From positions 1 to 40,629 of the forward strand of contig REGQ01000041.1 of assembly GCA_004134985.1 (NCBI GenBank): a stretch of DNA of 40,629 nucleotides, in the 5' to 3' direction. Within the stretch, counting starts at the first letter, position 1; every line of letters begins with the position of its first letter. Positions 16,564-25,081 of the stretch are shown piece after piece. The notes beneath the pieces are model-generated. The model was given only the letters and a program-made list of their open reading frames with translations. It made no database searches and was not told where the DNA came from. Both the position numbers and the translations under genes were made by a program. The DNA is from Paenibacillaceae bacterium (GTDB lineage Bacteria > Bacillota > Bacilli > Paenibacillales > Paenibacillaceae).

Positions 16564-16716
16564 CGGTTATCCCTCCGTGTCGTTATTAATATTCAATCAT
16601 AACTAGCCCTGATGGGCTGCAGCTGTTTCACCTCTGCTATAAGATATGCTGATGCCTATTCAAGGGTGAATGATACGGTCTGTGATCGATGGTGTCCAGA
16701 CAAAGGAGGGATGAGA

Positions 16717-16788
16717 ATGGAACCACCCACTGTTCTGTTCCAATTGTATACCTTATCTCAGGTTAAACAGGAGAAGCGCGTCCAGTAA
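16717..16788 (+). CDS. Candidate 23-residue small protein
   Basis: ATG at 16717 follows AAAGGAGG with a spacing of seven bases, as good a ribosome binding site as any in the window. The frame (MEPPTVLFQLYTLSQVKQEK plus three residues) ends at TAA 16786-16788, thirteen bases before the end of the convergent amidohydrolase gene. The peptide is amphipathic and lacks a membrane segment. I know no homologue. The site strongly suggests translation, but so short a frame may also be chance. Confidence 0.4.
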   Translation: MEPPTVLFQLYTLSQVKQEKRVQ

Positions 16789-16801
16789 ACCAGCTAACGC
16801 G

Positions 16802-18088
16802 TCAAATCCCGTCCACAATTCGTTTCGCCCGTGCAGTTACCTGATGATACAGCTCTTCTTCATCGATCGTAAGCAATTCGCGATCCTGCATCAGTATTTT
16901 ACCATTGACGATCGTTGTATCGACATCCGCGCCGTTGGCGCTATAGGCGAGCAGCGCTTCAATATTGTGAACGGGCTGCAGATGCGGTTTTCGTAAATCA
17001 ATCAAAATCAAATCTGCTTTTTTGCCAATTTCCAGCGTGCCAACGTCATGGTGAATATTTAACAATTTGGCGCACTCTGCCGTCGCCATGCCCAGCACCT
17101 GTCTGGCAGACAATCGGGTCGGATCACCGTAATGCAATTTCTGCAGCCAGGAGGCTGCTTTTATTTCCTCGAACATATCAACCGTCGAGGCGCTGCCCGA
17201 ACCGTCAGTACCCAATCCGACAGTAACTCCCTGATCCATCATTTTGATAACGGGAGCAATGCCGCAGCCTAGTTTAAGGTTGCTGACGGGATTATGCGAG
17301 ACTCCGCCCCGCATTCCTGCAAGCAGATCAACGTCGCTGTCCGTCAGATGGACACTGTGCGCCAGCAGCACATGAGCGGTTTCAAACAGCCCGAGCTGAG
17401 CCAAGTATTCCGTCGGCGTTTGATTGTACTGTTGATTGATCATCGTAACTTCTTCAATCGTTTCGGCCAGATGAATATGGATCGGAATCGATTTGCTTTC
17501 CGCAAGCTGTATTATCTGTTTTAACGGTTCAGGGGGACAAAGATAAGGAGAATGCGGTCCAAACATCGTCGTTATTCTGCCCTCGGCTTTGCCGGACCAT
17601 CGTTCAATCAATTCCAGCGCTTCAGCCAGCCGCCGTCCGCCATCATCCTCTTTAAAGACGAGCCCTCGGGTCAGTGAGGCGCGCATTCCGACTTCCTGAA
17701 CAGCAAGCGCAATTTCATTCATATGAATGTACATATCTGCAAAAGCCGTTGTCCCCGATTTGATCATTTCTGCCATGGAAAGCTTTGCTCCCCAATAAAT
17801 ATCCTCCGCGGTCATTTTTGCCTCGGCCGGCAGCATTTTTTTATCAAGCCAATCCATCAGTTTCAAGTCATCCGAAAATCCTTTCAGCAGACTCATCGGG
17901 GTGTGCTGATGGGCATTGATTAGCCCCGGCATAGCAGCCATGCCGTATCCCTTGATCACCTGATCGGCCTCGATCGAAATTACAGGGCCGATATCGGTAA
18001 TTTTATCTCCTTCAATCAATAGATCTCCAATGAAGGGTGGTTTGCCGTTTCCGGTAATGATGGTGGATTGCTTAATAAGTATTTTCAT
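16802..18088 (-). CDS. Amidohydrolase of the MTA/SAH deaminase group (TrzA/AtzB family)
   Basis: A 428-residue metal-dependent hydrolase with the short N-terminal beta domain and a TIM barrel. Metal ligands are H60 and H62 in 'GLINAHQHTPM', H206 in 'HIHLAETIEE' and D295 in 'VGLGTDGSGSAS', in the order of Thermotoga S-adenosylhomocysteine deaminase, with 'AHSVHLTDSD' as the further His motif. The likely reaction is deamination of the adenine ring of 5'-methylthioadenosine or S-adenosylhomocysteine; guanine or s-triazine hydrolysis by relatives cannot be excluded. AAAGGAG lies eight bases before the ATG. No methionine-salvage genes are nearby, so the context does not settle the substrate. Confidence 0.85.
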   Translation of the reverse strand: MKILIKQSTIITGNGKPPFIGDLLIEGDKITDIGPVISIEADQVIKGYGMAAMPGLINAHQHTPMSLLKGFSDDLKLMDWLDKKMLPAEAKMTAEDIYWGAKLSMAEMIKSGTTAFADMYIHMNEIALAVQEVGMRASLTRGLVFKEDDGGRRLAEALELIERWSGKAEGRITTMFGPHSPYLCPPEPLKQIIQLAESKSIPIHIHLAETIEEVTMINQQYNQTPTEYLAQLGLFETAHVLLAHSVHLTDSDVDLLAGMRGGVSHNPVSNLKLGCGIAPVIKMMDQGVTVGLGTDGSGSASTVDMFEEIKAASWLQKLHYGDPTRLSARQVLGMATAECAKLLNIHHDVGTLEIGKKADLILIDLRKPHLQPVHNIEALLAYSANGADVDTTIVNGKILMQDRELLTIDEEELYHQVTARAKRIVDGI

Positions 18089-18248
18089 TCGCTGCGCTCC
18101 TTTGCGTCGTTATTCAAACACAACCATAAACGGTTACGCAAGGAGAAGGTCAAGCGCGAAGTGGAAAAAATGATAATTGTACATATTATCCTGCTTATTA
18201 CCGCAAAATGAATAGAGCAATTGACGATTGAACAGGAGATGAAAATCG

Positions 18249-19076
18249 ATGATAAGTCAACGAATGAAGAAAATCGCTGCAATTGCAGCAGTGATGGTGA
18301 TGTGCCTGCTTACAAATCGTATCGATGTTCAGGCGAATTCAAGAGAGCGGGACAATGGGAAGGGCGACAACGCGCCAAAGCAAGTGGCGATTGTGATTGA
18401 TGATTTTGGCAATGACATGCTGGGCACGGAAGACATGCTTAAACTTCCGATCAAGATTACCGTAGCCGTCATGCCGTTTATGCCAACGACCAAACGCGAC
18501 GCGGAAGATGCCTTTCATTTGGGTCATGATGTGCTCGTTCATCTGCCGATGGAGCCGGTTCACGGGAAGAAGGAGTGGCTGGGACCGGGGGCAATTACGA
18601 CCGATCTGAGTGACGCAGAAATTCGCAGGCGGGTGGAAGCGGCTATTGATGATGTTCCGCATGCGGTCGGGATGAATAACCATATGGGGTCCAAGGCAAC
18701 GGCAGATGCCCGGGTAATGAAGATCGTCCTTGGTGTTTGCCGGGAACGGAATCTGTTTTTTCTGGATAGTCGCACGACGTACAAAACCGTTATTCCCGAT
18801 CTTGCCAGCAAACTGGATGTTACGTTGCTTTCCAATGATGTGTTTCTTGACGATCAATATACGACAAGCCACATTATGAAACAATTAGGGCTGCTGCGCA
18901 AACATCTGCTAACCGAAGTAAACTGTATTGCCATTGGACATGTCGGACCGCCGGGCAAAAAAACCGCGGCGGCGATTAGCAGAATTATTCCCGAATTAAC
19001 TGCTACAGGTGCAGAATTTGTTGTTAGTTCACAACTGCTTGATTCATTAGCCCGTGACAAGCAAATATTGCCGTAA
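18249..19076 (+). CDS. Secreted divergent polysaccharide deacetylase (YibQ-like)
   Basis: A 275-residue exported protein. The signal peptide (about residues 1-29, cleavage after V-Q-A) precedes a domain with 'KQVAIVIDDFGNDMLGTEDML', 'ITVAVMPFMPTT', 'VLVHLPMEP', 'AVGMNNHMGSKAT' and 'FFLDSRTTYKTV'. These are the hallmarks of the 'divergent polysaccharide deacetylase' family (PF04748), related in fold to NodB deacetylases. Residues corresponding to the metal triad (D-D, H-x-P, H-M-G) are present. AGGAG lies ten bases before the ATG. The last 30 bases overlap the convergent cwlD gene. A role in spore or wall polysaccharide is suggested by that neighbour only. Confidence 0.85.
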   Translation: MISQRMKKIAAIAAVMVMCLLTNRIDVQANSRERDNGKGDNAPKQVAIVIDDFGNDMLGTEDMLKLPIKITVAVMPFMPTTKRDAEDAFHLGHDVLVHLPMEPVHGKKEWLGPGAITTDLSDAEIRRRVEAAIDDVPHAVGMNNHMGSKATADARVMKIVLGVCRERNLFFLDSRTTYKTVIPDLASKLDVTLLSNDVFLDDQYTTSHIMKQLGLLRKHLLTEVNCIAIGHVGPPGKKTAAAISRIIPELTATGAEFVVSSQLLDSLARDKQILP

Positions 19077-19760
19077 ACCGGCGGCAATGGCTTCAGCGGT
19101 TCGTTTCTGCCCTTCTGCACTGGCAAGCATTTGACGATCGGCTGCATTGCTGATAAATCCCATTTCAACGATGACGGCCGGCTGCTTCACCTGTCTTAAT
19201 AAATAAAAAGGTTTCCCCAGCCGCGGAAGGGTGCGCTTGCCTTGCTGACGATTGAGTGCATCTTGGATAAAAAAAGCAAGCAGCGTGCTTTGGCCGTTAT
19301 CCTGATGAAGTACCAGCGGACCTTTTTTGCTTTTATTGGACGTAGAGTTGACATGAAGGCTAACAAACATCCGTACCGTTATTTCCTCTGAAAGCTGCTT
19401 GCGCTGGGACAGTTCCCGCTTATGGCGGGAACGGCTAATATGCCAACGGTTATCATCGCTTAAGGCGTAGTCGGAAGTGCGGTTCATGACGGTGCGAATA
19501 CCCTGGGCATGCAAAACTTTATAAAGCTCGCGCGCTACGGCAAGGTTAATATCCTTCTCCAAAATATCTCCGACGTAGGCTCCGCCATCAATACCGCCAT
19601 GTCCGACATCAATTAAGACCACCGCATTGGGAATCGCCCGTTCGTATTGCGGCGGGTCCATCGCGTAGATCATCTTGTTGCTGTTAAGTGGGCTGCTGAT
19701 AAGCACCACAATGAGTACTGCAAGTAGCGTTTTACTAATCGAAATTACAGCGGTTTTCAT
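19047..19760 (-). CDS. cwlD: N-acetylmuramoyl-L-alanine amidase CwlD (spore cortex)
   Basis: A 237-residue amidase_3 enzyme, the same length as I recall for B. subtilis CwlD. An N-terminal signal anchor (about residues 9-28) precedes the domain. The zinc and catalytic residues are H54 in 'IDVGHGGIDGG', E68, H135 in 'SLHVNS' and E198 in 'VIVEMGFISN'. CwlD strips the peptide from muramic acid so that muramic delta-lactam can form in the spore cortex, which is needed for germination. The ATG at 19760 is chosen because AGGAGG is nine bases upstream; another ATG six bases earlier is too close to that site. It is convergent with, and overlaps by 30 bp, the deacetylase gene. Known CwlD partners are GerD and PdaA; neither is in the window. 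Confidence 0.9.
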   Translation of the reverse strand: MKTAVISISKTLLAVLIVVLISSPLNSNKMIYAMDPPQYERAIPNAVVLIDVGHGGIDGGAYVGDILEKDINLAVARELYKVLHAQGIRTVMNRTSDYALSDDNRWHISRSRHKRELSQRKQLSEEITVRMFVSLHVNSTSNKSKKGPLVLHQDNGQSTLLAFFIQDALNRQQGKRTLPRLGKPFYLLRQVKQPAVIVEMGFISNAADRQMLASAEGQKRTAEAIAAGLRQYLLVTG

Positions 19761-19892
19761 CGCCATACTCCTCCTGCTTGTCAAATGTCTGATTATAGCG
19801 TGGCTTATTGTTGGCAAACTCATTCATGTTTGTATGGACTGGATTACGGGCAAACTGATGAGTAAGCAGGACGACAACAGGAGGTGCTTGAC

Positions 19893-20105
19893 ATGGCCAG
19901 CGGATCGGATTTGCTCAAATATATGACAGAGCGGGTCGTTCAATATATGGATACGCCAAAAGAGGAAAGAAAGCGCATGAAGACGATGGTAAAAGCACAA
20001 AAAGAACCATGGCTCACAAAGTGGTTCGGCATGGCTCCAATGGGTATTATTGTTTGGTGGAAAGGTAGAAAAGGCCATGCTTCTGCAAAACAGGGAGAGG
20101 AATAA
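19893..20105 (+). CDS. yqzE: YqzE family protein
   Basis: A 70-residue protein with the family pattern: N-terminal 'DLLKYMTERVVQYMDTPKEERK', a basic stretch, then 'PWLTKWFGMAPMGIIVWW', a single hydrophobic segment near the C-terminus. AGGAGG lies eight bases before the ATG at 19893. In B. subtilis yqzE sits next to the comG competence operon and near yqhG/yqhH; here yqhG and yqhH lie 1 kb downstream on the other strand. Function unknown. The last 59 bases overlap the convergent gene at 20047. Confidence 0.8.
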   Translation: MASGSDLLKYMTERVVQYMDTPKEERKRMKTMVKAQKEPWLTKWFGMAPMGIIVWWKGRKGHASAKQGEE

Positions 20106-20970
20106 AGCGCAGATCATCGTCTTGACCAACGGTCGCATATAACGAGCCATTATCCCATTGCTGGAAGCCGACAACAGACCAGACATAACGGTAGATGTTG
20201 CCAAACGGCTCACTTGTATACCAGATAGGTGTCTGTTGTTTTAACAGTCCGGCAATGCTGTGTTCGGTGACCTTGCTTAGCGGCTTCTCCGTAAGCCAGG
20301 GCAGCCGTTCATACGGATCAAAGCCTGCATTGAGCTGTGATGCGCTTATTTGAGCAGGCGCCTTGCTGAATGGCAGATTTGTGTCTTTGGTCGCTGTGCT
20401 CTCCAACGTTTTGTTGCGCACCGCATTGTTCCATTGGTTGTTTGTAATGGGCAACTGCTCGCCGGTAAAGGCATCCAGAAAAAATATTTCCTTCGTGATT
20501 TGCTCAGTCAGCTTCCAGACTGTTTGCACAGGGCTGCTGTACAATCTTTCAATCGCATAATGATCCATATCTGCAGGAATAATGATCATACCATGCTGTA
20601 CCATCGAGTGGTACAGCGTTTTTTCGTTGAACAGCAATTCTGATCCCTGTCCGTATTCCCCCAGTTCAAAGCCGCCATCCTCGCGGGCATTAACAATCAT
20701 ATAACCGATAGGCGTTCCTTGATGAACGATAGAGATGAACCAGCCATGCGTGCCCGGACCAAGCGCAGCGATTTCGAAATTCGCTGTTTTCCAGGAGCGG
20801 AATGATGGCTGTTTGGCCAGTTCATCTTTCCACAGACTGACCTGCTTCTCCAGCGTCATCTTCGGCGGCGCAACGCCGGCAGCGGTGGTTGCTTGAACAG
20901 CAGCACATCCTATGCCAAAGAGCAGCACGAATAGTGTGATCCCATAGATTGAAACTTTTATATGCCTCAT
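20047..20970 (-). CDS. Secreted hypothetical protein
   Basis: A 307-residue protein with an N-terminal signal peptide: 'VSIYGITLFVLLFGIGCAAVQA'. The cysteine could be lipidated, but G-I-G-C is a poor lipobox, so signal peptidase I cleavage after V-Q-A is as likely. The mature part is mixed alpha/beta with 'THGWFISIVHQGTPIGYMIVNA', 'TKEIFFLDAFTGEQLP' and 'YRYVWSVVGFQQW'. The first and second suggest a PepSY-like or propeptide-like layout, but I do not recognise a family. AAAGGAG is nine bases before the ATG. It lies between yqzE and yqhG, where B. subtilis carries the tapA-sipW-tasA and sinIR genes. Confidence 0.75.
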   Translation of the reverse strand: MRHIKVSIYGITLFVLLFGIGCAAVQATTAAGVAPPKMTLEKQVSLWKDELAKQPSFRSWKTANFEIAALGPGTHGWFISIVHQGTPIGYMIVNAREDGGFELGEYGQGSELLFNEKTLYHSMVQHGMIIIPADMDHYAIERLYSSPVQTVWKLTEQITKEIFFLDAFTGEQLPITNNQWNNAVRNKTLESTATKDTNLPFSKAPAQISASQLNAGFDPYERLPWLTEKPLSKVTEHSIAGLLKQQTPIWYTSEPFGNIYRYVWSVVGFQQWDNGSLYATVGQDDDLRFIPLPVLQKHGLFYLSTKQ

Positions 20971-21057
20971 GAAAGGTTTCTCCTTTCTCTTCCAATGCTT
21001 GTCCGACTGTTCGAGAAGTCATAAAGCAATTGTAACCAAACGGATTCGCAAAACCTG

Positions 21058-21096
21058 TTAGAACGTGTCGCGCCCGACCAGCGGACGCCGTTCTAA
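21058..21096 (-). other. Inverted repeat after yqhG, possible terminator
   Basis: TTAGAACG (21058-21065) and CGTTCTAA (21089-21096) are perfect inverted copies separated by 23 GC-rich bases. On the minus strand it follows the yqhG stop by 36 bases but lacks a T run, so it is either a weak terminator or an operator of the gene starting at 20970. Confidence 0.35.
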
Positions 21097-21132
21097 TTTT
21101 GCCAGATTGATGCGAATTACGTCCGAATCAGG

Positions 21133-22080
21133 CTAGTCGATGCCTTGCAGATGGAAAATCCCGCAGTTAATAGCAGATACCGTCACTCGCGGTCGGAACT
21201 GCCAATCAATCTCAGCCTGTCTGCTCTTGTATTGTTCTTCAATCTTCTGCCGTACTTCGCCTTCGACAGCGGACTTGAGGAGCGGTTCATAGTAGTGGCT
21301 CATAAGCTGCTGTTCAAGTTCGAGCCGTTTGGCCGCTGCTTCTGCCCACTTAAAATCGCCTGCACGGAGTTTGCGTTCCAACAGCGTTTCAATGGTGGAT
21401 AATGCTTTGTTCAAGGTAATGCCATTGCGGGCGACATGCACATTGGCAGGAAGTCGCGGCGTCATTTTCAACTTGGAAAGCCGGTCGTGAAATTGTTCCA
21501 CACATTGTCCTGTAGCAAGTGACACACCAAAGGAGTGGAATTCTTCCCGTTTGCGATCGCATTGAAACCCGACGACCAAGTTGACGCCAAGCCATGGCGT
21601 ATACGCAGTGGATTCCAGCGGGTGCTGGGAACGGGTGGTTGGTTCCTGAAATAAGAAAACATAACTGCCGTCCGTCTGCGCCGCCTCAAAGATTTGCTCC
21701 AGCCGTCGGGAGCCGAAATGAATGTCTTCCCGGGGCATGCGGACTGTGGCAAGCGAGCCATGCATATGTCCAAGAGAGCGGCCGATCGCCGCGTCGGCAG
21801 CGGCAATTGTATGATCAGGCGAAGCAAGAGCAGCGGAAATCTGATCTGCTTCACTTGCCTGGTCATATTTATGTTTGTCAGTTACGAATAGGAAGGACAT
21901 CGTCTCCGGTTCCGCGCCGGTGCGATCCACAAAGCTCCAATAATAAGAGCGGCCGGTCAGGACACGGTCAGCTTGCGGGGACAGCTTCACCTTGAAGTGG
22001 GCAGGCGATTTCTCCAAAATTCGGCAGTCTGTCGCTTCTAGGTAATGTTGAACATAGCGGTGTATCTGCTTGACATTCAT
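21133..22080 (-). CDS. yqhG: YqhG family protein
   Basis: A 315-residue cytosolic protein. The N-terminus 'IHRYVQHYLEATDCRILEKSPAHFKVKLSPQADRVL' and 'SYYWSFVDRTGAEPETMSFLFVTD' match the YqhG pattern. The C-terminal part contains a long charged helix ('FKWAEAAAKRLELEQQLM', then 'EEQYKSRQAEIDWQFRPRVTV'). The ATG overlaps the end of the helicase gene by four bases and has GGAGGTGAGG upstream. Such coupling, and the same pairing in B. subtilis, suggest that it works with the YqhH helicase. Function unknown. Confidence 0.82.
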   Translation of the reverse strand: MNVKQIHRYVQHYLEATDCRILEKSPAHFKVKLSPQADRVLTGRSYYWSFVDRTGAEPETMSFLFVTDKHKYDQASEADQISAALASPDHTIAAADAAIGRSLGHMHGSLATVRMPREDIHFGSRRLEQIFEAAQTDGSYVFLFQEPTTRSQHPLESTAYTPWLGVNLVVGFQCDRKREEFHSFGVSLATGQCVEQFHDRLSKLKMTPRLPANVHVARNGITLNKALSTIETLLERKLRAGDFKWAEAAAKRLELEQQLMSHYYEPLLKSAVEGEVRQKIEEQYKSRQAEIDWQFRPRVTVSAINCGIFHLQGID

Positions 22081-23888
22081 GGCCTCACCTCCACATTATC
22101 ACTGATGCCGTTCAACAAAGCGTCAAAAGGGGCGTTGGTTTTATTGTTATCCGATGTGTTCCTTATTTGACCGATTCGATTGCCCAGATGGGCAAACCGG
22201 TTTTGCAAATCGCCCTGACCCGATGATTCCAGCATCATTTGGGCAATTTGCTTCTCAATTTGTTCGCCTTTATCAAAGCGTTCCAAAATATGATCCAGCT
22301 CACCGATCACCAGCTCGAACAAATTGATTTTTTCATGCAGCAAATTAACGATATGTTCTTCAATAGTTCCGACAGTGCACAGGTTGTAAATTTGCACGTC
22401 ATTCGTTTGTCCCAGCCGGTGAACGCGGCCGATCCGCTGCTCGACCCGCATCGGGTTCCAGGGCAGGTCAAAATTGATCATATGGTGGCAAAACTGCAAA
22501 TTGATGCCCTCGCCGCCTGCTTCCGTCGCGATCAGCACTTGAGCGCGACCGCGGAACAGATCCATCATCCAGTCTTTTTTGCCCCGGTTCATGCCGCCGC
22601 GGTAAGGAACGGCCGTCAAATTATGACTGCGGAAAAACTGCAGCAAATATTCCTGAGTCGCCCGGTATTCAGTGAACAAGATGACTTTCTCATCCGTTTG
22701 GCGAATGATTTCCAGTGCTTTTTCCGCTTTCGTGTTCGCTTTAATTTCCCGAATATATTCAACCAACTCCCAAATTTTCGGCCGCATAGGGGAGTCTTCC
22801 GCCGTTTTCTTAAAAAGATTGACGAGTGTAATGAATACTGCATCCCTGCTGCTGCATACTTCGCGCTGCAAGGTAACGAGTGACAGCATACTTGTCAGGT
22901 CGCCCCCCGTTTCATCATAACGCTCGCGTACAAACCCGGTTACAGCGTCGTAGAGCGACTGTTCTTCGGGGGAGAGAATGAGCGGCACATTTTTCACGAT
23001 TCGTTTCGTAAAAGAAATATCTCCGTCGCTGCGGCGGTTGCGGATCATGACCTCGGATAATACATCCTGCAGCTGTCCTTCATTTTTCGGGAGCCGTTTG
23101 TCCACGACGTAATTGGCGGCAAATTCGCTTTGTCCCCCTAATTGGCCAGGTTTCAGCAATGTAATAAGATTGTACAATTCATCAAGGTTATTTTGCACAG
23201 GCGTTGCTGTCAGCAGCAGACAATACTTTTTGCGAAGTTGGGTAACAAACTGATAATTGGTCGTCTTTTTATTTTTCAGCTTGTGCGCTTCATCAATAAT
23301 AAGCAGATCATAATCGCTGTTAAGCAAAATGTCGCGGTGAGGATCGCGTTTGGCCGTGTCAATGGAGGCGACGACGACATCGTAATGCCAGGTATGTTCT
23401 TTCTTCTGGGCCACGGCGGCAATGCCGAACTTTTGATTCAGTTCCCGTACCCATTGCAGCACCAAAGAGGCGGGAACCAAAATCAGCGCGCGCCGCACCA
23501 GACCACGTACCATGTATTCTTTCAGTACCAAACCGGCTTCAATTGTTTTGCCAAGTCCTACTTCATCGGCCAGAATGGCGCGCCCGCCCATCTCATGGAG
23601 CACCTTGCGGGCTGTGCTGATCTGATGCGGCATCGGTTCAAGCGAAGGGAGGCTGCGCATGCACTGCAGCTCGTCGAAACTTTGAACGAGTCTGGCTTCC
23701 TGCGCTTCCACAGCGAGACGGTACAGCGTCCAGTCATCCCACGGACCGTTCTTGGATATGCGTGATTGCAGTTCTTCGTGCCAGTTGCGCTCATAATGCA
23801 GTTGTACTAGCGGATGAACGTGAGGAATCTTCGTCCCGTCATCACGGCGGTCACTGGCAGGAGAAATATGAGAAATGTGATCAGCCAT
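22077..23888 (-). CDS. yqhH: SNF2-family helicase YqhH (RapA-like)
   Basis: A 603-residue ATPase of the SWI2/SNF2 family. Motif I is D108-E-V-G-L-G-K-T115, motif II D199-E-A-H202, motif III 'LLTATPVQN'. The second RecA lobe has 'GGEGINLQFCHHMINFDLPWNPMRVEQRIGRVHRLGQT', with the arginine fingers. E. coli RapA, the best-known relative, recycles stalled RNA polymerase; B. subtilis YqhH is annotated as RNA polymerase-associated by similarity. AAAGGAG is six bases before the ATG at 23888; the in-frame codons further upstream have no site. It is the first gene of a unit with yqhG. Confidence 0.9.
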   Translation of the reverse strand: MADHISHISPASDRRDDGTKIPHVHPLVQLHYERNWHEELQSRISKNGPWDDWTLYRLAVEAQEARLVQSFDELQCMRSLPSLEPMPHQISTARKVLHEMGGRAILADEVGLGKTIEAGLVLKEYMVRGLVRRALILVPASLVLQWVRELNQKFGIAAVAQKKEHTWHYDVVVASIDTAKRDPHRDILLNSDYDLLIIDEAHKLKNKKTTNYQFVTQLRKKYCLLLTATPVQNNLDELYNLITLLKPGQLGGQSEFAANYVVDKRLPKNEGQLQDVLSEVMIRNRRSDGDISFTKRIVKNVPLILSPEEQSLYDAVTGFVRERYDETGGDLTSMLSLVTLQREVCSSRDAVFITLVNLFKKTAEDSPMRPKIWELVEYIREIKANTKAEKALEIIRQTDEKVILFTEYRATQEYLLQFFRSHNLTAVPYRGGMNRGKKDWMMDLFRGRAQVLIATEAGGEGINLQFCHHMINFDLPWNPMRVEQRIGRVHRLGQTNDVQIYNLCTVGTIEEHIVNLLHEKINLFELVIGELDHILERFDKGEQIEKQIAQMMLESSGQGDLQNRFAHLGNRIGQIRNTSDNNKTNAPFDALLNGISDNVEVRP

Positions 23889-24006
23889 AATTGGCTCCTT
23901 TCCGTTACACAAGAGATAGACTGCTATTAGTATGGCCTTAATATCAGTGAATCATAACTTGTCGTCACGGAAGAGGGGTAATAGATATACAGCTAGAGGG
24001 GAGGGG

Positions 24007-24108
24007 ATGACAGAGCAAACGGTGCAAGGGGAGAAAAAACAGTGGGGGCAGCAAGGAGTTAAGCGAAGACGGCTGCGCCGGCCAATTGCCGAGCGCGCCG
24101 CTGAATAA
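24007..24108 (+). CDS. Candidate 33-residue arginine-rich small protein
   Basis: ATG at 24007 follows the purine tract AGAGGGGAGGGG, which contains usable ribosome binding sites. The frame of 33 codons ends at TAA 24106-24108. The first half is Gln/Glu/Lys-rich, the second basic ('VKRRRLRRPIAERAAE'). It lies in the 254-base gap between the minus-strand genes yqhH and the YfjL-like gene, on the opposite strand. I know no homologue. Translation is possible but unproven, and the gap must also hold the yqhH promoter. Confidence 0.25.
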   Translation: MTEQTVQGEKKQWGQQGVKRRRLRRPIAERAAE

Positions 24109-24142
24109 CAACATGCCTGCCTCGTGGACAGGAAAACCAATA

Positions 24143-25081
24143 TTAAACGTCCTCAAGGGAAATTGAGGTGTCGAAAGCTTGTTCAATTAAGCGAACCGGC
24201 ACAAGGAGCTCGTTCTCGCCGCCAATATAAGCGTCGAGCGGACTTTCAATGATTTCTCCATTCAGCAACGCTTCGTAACCCCAGCTGTTTACTTTTAACA
24301 CCGTATTGTTAAGGGTAAATACAGCTTGCTCATTTTCCCCGTCCCATTGGACGCTGGCGCCGGTAATGGTGGCAATATCTTTGGCTGGCAGACGGCTTTC
24401 ATTGAATTTCTCCAGGTCTGTCTGCTCAATGTCACCGAGGCTTGTCCCCGGGAAGCGATATTGAATTTGGGCGGAACTGTGATTTGGGGAAAATACAAAC
24501 ATTATTTGCTCAAGTTCAGGTTTTTCTTTGGTTTGCAACGCTGACAAATAGTGATGCATGGTGGTGATATCCGTGGCTTTCATCGCACGGTTGATCCGAA
24601 TGGTAAGCTCAAAAGGGAGCTCCGTGTCCCGATAATCAGGCACAGTGCCCTGAATGGCGTCATAATCGTATTCACTCACCTGACAGCAGGCGAATGCAAG
24701 TTCTGTTTGGGTGAGATACTCTTCATCGATATCGGACAGAATAGGTTGAAGATCGGCCGATGCCTGAAATTTCCAAAGTTCTGGGGCATATCCGTCCCTG
24801 TAGCCTGAAGGACTGGACTTGTCCGGCATAACGGTAAAGGAAAGGTCCGGTTTGTCTGCAGGATAGGCGACTGCACTAATTGGCAGCGCGCTGTCCCAGT
24901 AGTAAACCACTTTGGTTACTTTCATCGGTTCATCATACTTGCTGTGCAAATACTGGAGGACATCACGCTTATAGTTCCATTTTTTTATCGGCCCATAAAA
25001 GAATTCGGTATATCCGAATAGGGCAGCCAGAAGAAGAGCTGCTGCACTAATAATAATGCCGGATTTCATTTTTTTACGCAT
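24143..25081 (-). CDS. Membrane-anchored YfjL-like protein with a copper-amine-oxidase-like stalk domain
   Basis: A 312-residue protein. The first 30 residues are a basic start and one membrane segment ('SGIIISAAALLLAALFGY'). The middle resembles YfjL-type proteins: 'LQYLHSKYDEPMKVTKVVYYWDS', 'AYPADKPDLSFTVMPD' and two cysteines in 'FACCQV'. The last 60 residues ('LKVNSWGYEALLNGEIIE', 'DAYIGGENELLVPVRLIEQAF') match the start of a copper-amine-oxidase N-terminal stalk domain, common in Paenibacillus surface proteins. The domain stops early, so it may be shortened. AAAAGGAG is ten bases before the ATG at 25081; a longer frame to 25216 has no signal and is rejected. Function unknown. Confidence 0.65.
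   Translation of the reverse strand: MRKKMKSGIIISAAALLLAALFGYTEFFYGPIKKWNYKRDVLQYLHSKYDEPMKVTKVVYYWDSALPISAVAYPADKPDLSFTVMPDKSSPSGYRDGYAPELWKFQASADLQPILSDIDEEYLTQTELAFACCQVSEYDYDAIQGTVPDYRDTELPFELTIRINRAMKATDITTMHHYLSALQTKEKPELEQIMFVFSPNHSSAQIQYRFPGTSLGDIEQTDLEKFNESRLPAKDIATITGASVQWDGENEQAVFTLNNTVLKVNSWGYEALLNGEIIESPLDAYIGGENELLVPVRLIEQAFDTSISLEDV

Noticed and set aside
23142-23765. A 207-codon plus-strand frame inside yqhH
   Set aside because: It is antisense to the helicase motifs and shows no domain or initiation signal.
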